Position numbers and translations under genes: made by a program
From: Candidatus Brocadiales bacterium
GTDB taxonomy: Bacteria > Planctomycetota > Brocadiia > Brocadiales > Bathyanammoxibiaceae
Reading direction: 5' to 3'
DNA length: 5,882 bases
Assembly: GCA_030586765.1 (NCBI GenBank)
Contig: JAUQZZ010000123.1
Span: 1 to 5,882 of the forward strand
Shown here: positions 5,848 to 5,882 of the stretch, one piece after another
Position numbering within the stretch: the stretch's first letter is position 1
Layout: each line of letters opens with the position of its first letter
Notes under the pieces: model-generated
Told to the model about the DNA's origin: nothing
Seen by the model: only the letters and a program-made list of their open reading frames with translations
Databases searched by the model: none

Positions 5848-5856
5848 ATTATACCA
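5848..5856 (-). promoter_or_regulatory. Probable extended -10 promoter of the nfeD-floA operon
   Basis: On the minus strand the sequence TGG-TATAAT (5856-5848) matches an extended -10 element (TGnTATAAT) exactly. A start about 7 nt downstream, near 5841, would leave a 5' leader of about 24 nt to the ATG at 5817. The -35 region at 17-nt spacing (TACATA) is weak, as is common for extended -10 promoters. An AAGAGGT stretch (5842-5836) lies too far (18 nt) from that ATG to be a normal ribosome-binding site. There is no sign of an alternative-sigma box of the type used for the Bacillus operon. Confidence 0.5.
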
Positions 5857-5882
5857 GAGTATTTTATCCCTATGTATAATAT

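Overview
The window comes from a bacterium of intermediate GC content with a rich load of short palindromic repeats. Every protein gene and the one tRNA lie on the minus strand. The FloA/NfeD gene set, the HAMP/HD-GYP protein, heavy use of AGG, AAG and GAG codons, and repeats of the 'TCATTGCGAG' and 'CTTGATGGGGGAGGG' kinds suggest an environmental Gram-negative-type lineage, such as Planctomycetota, Nitrospirota or Desulfobacterota. The sequence alone does not decide between them.

Layout in transcription order, from the right edge leftwards. A probable extended -10 promoter (about 5850) precedes a long NfeD-family membrane protease (4342-5817). This overlaps by 4 nt a short NfeD membrane protein (3893-4345). 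After a 29-nt gap comes the flotillin-like scaffold FloA (2844-3863). A 358-nt gap follows, largely filled by two mobile-type palindromic elements (2546-2624 and 2640-2770). Then comes a small membrane-anchored, Pro/Arg-rich protein of unknown function (2021-2485), and 56 nt later a membrane HAMP/HD-GYP protein, a predicted c-di-GMP phosphodiesterase (570-1964). Beyond it is tRNA-Leu(CAA) (367-454), bracketed by three copies of a 'gcaaggct..agccttgc' palindrome. The 5' part of a secreted or membrane-anchored TPR-like protein (1-271) runs off the left edge.

How the genes may work together: FloA and NfeD proteins are known partners in flotillin membrane microdomains, and the B. subtilis yqeZ-yqfA-yqfB operon has a comparable order. 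The small Pro/Arg-rich protein ends in a compact hydrophobic/GPP segment and sits in a position to be a further microdomain component. The HD-GYP protein may share its transcript. These last two links are inference from gene order. I see no CRISPR array, phage, transposase, toxin-antitoxin or defence system. The least explained items are the 154-aa protein and the repeat elements.
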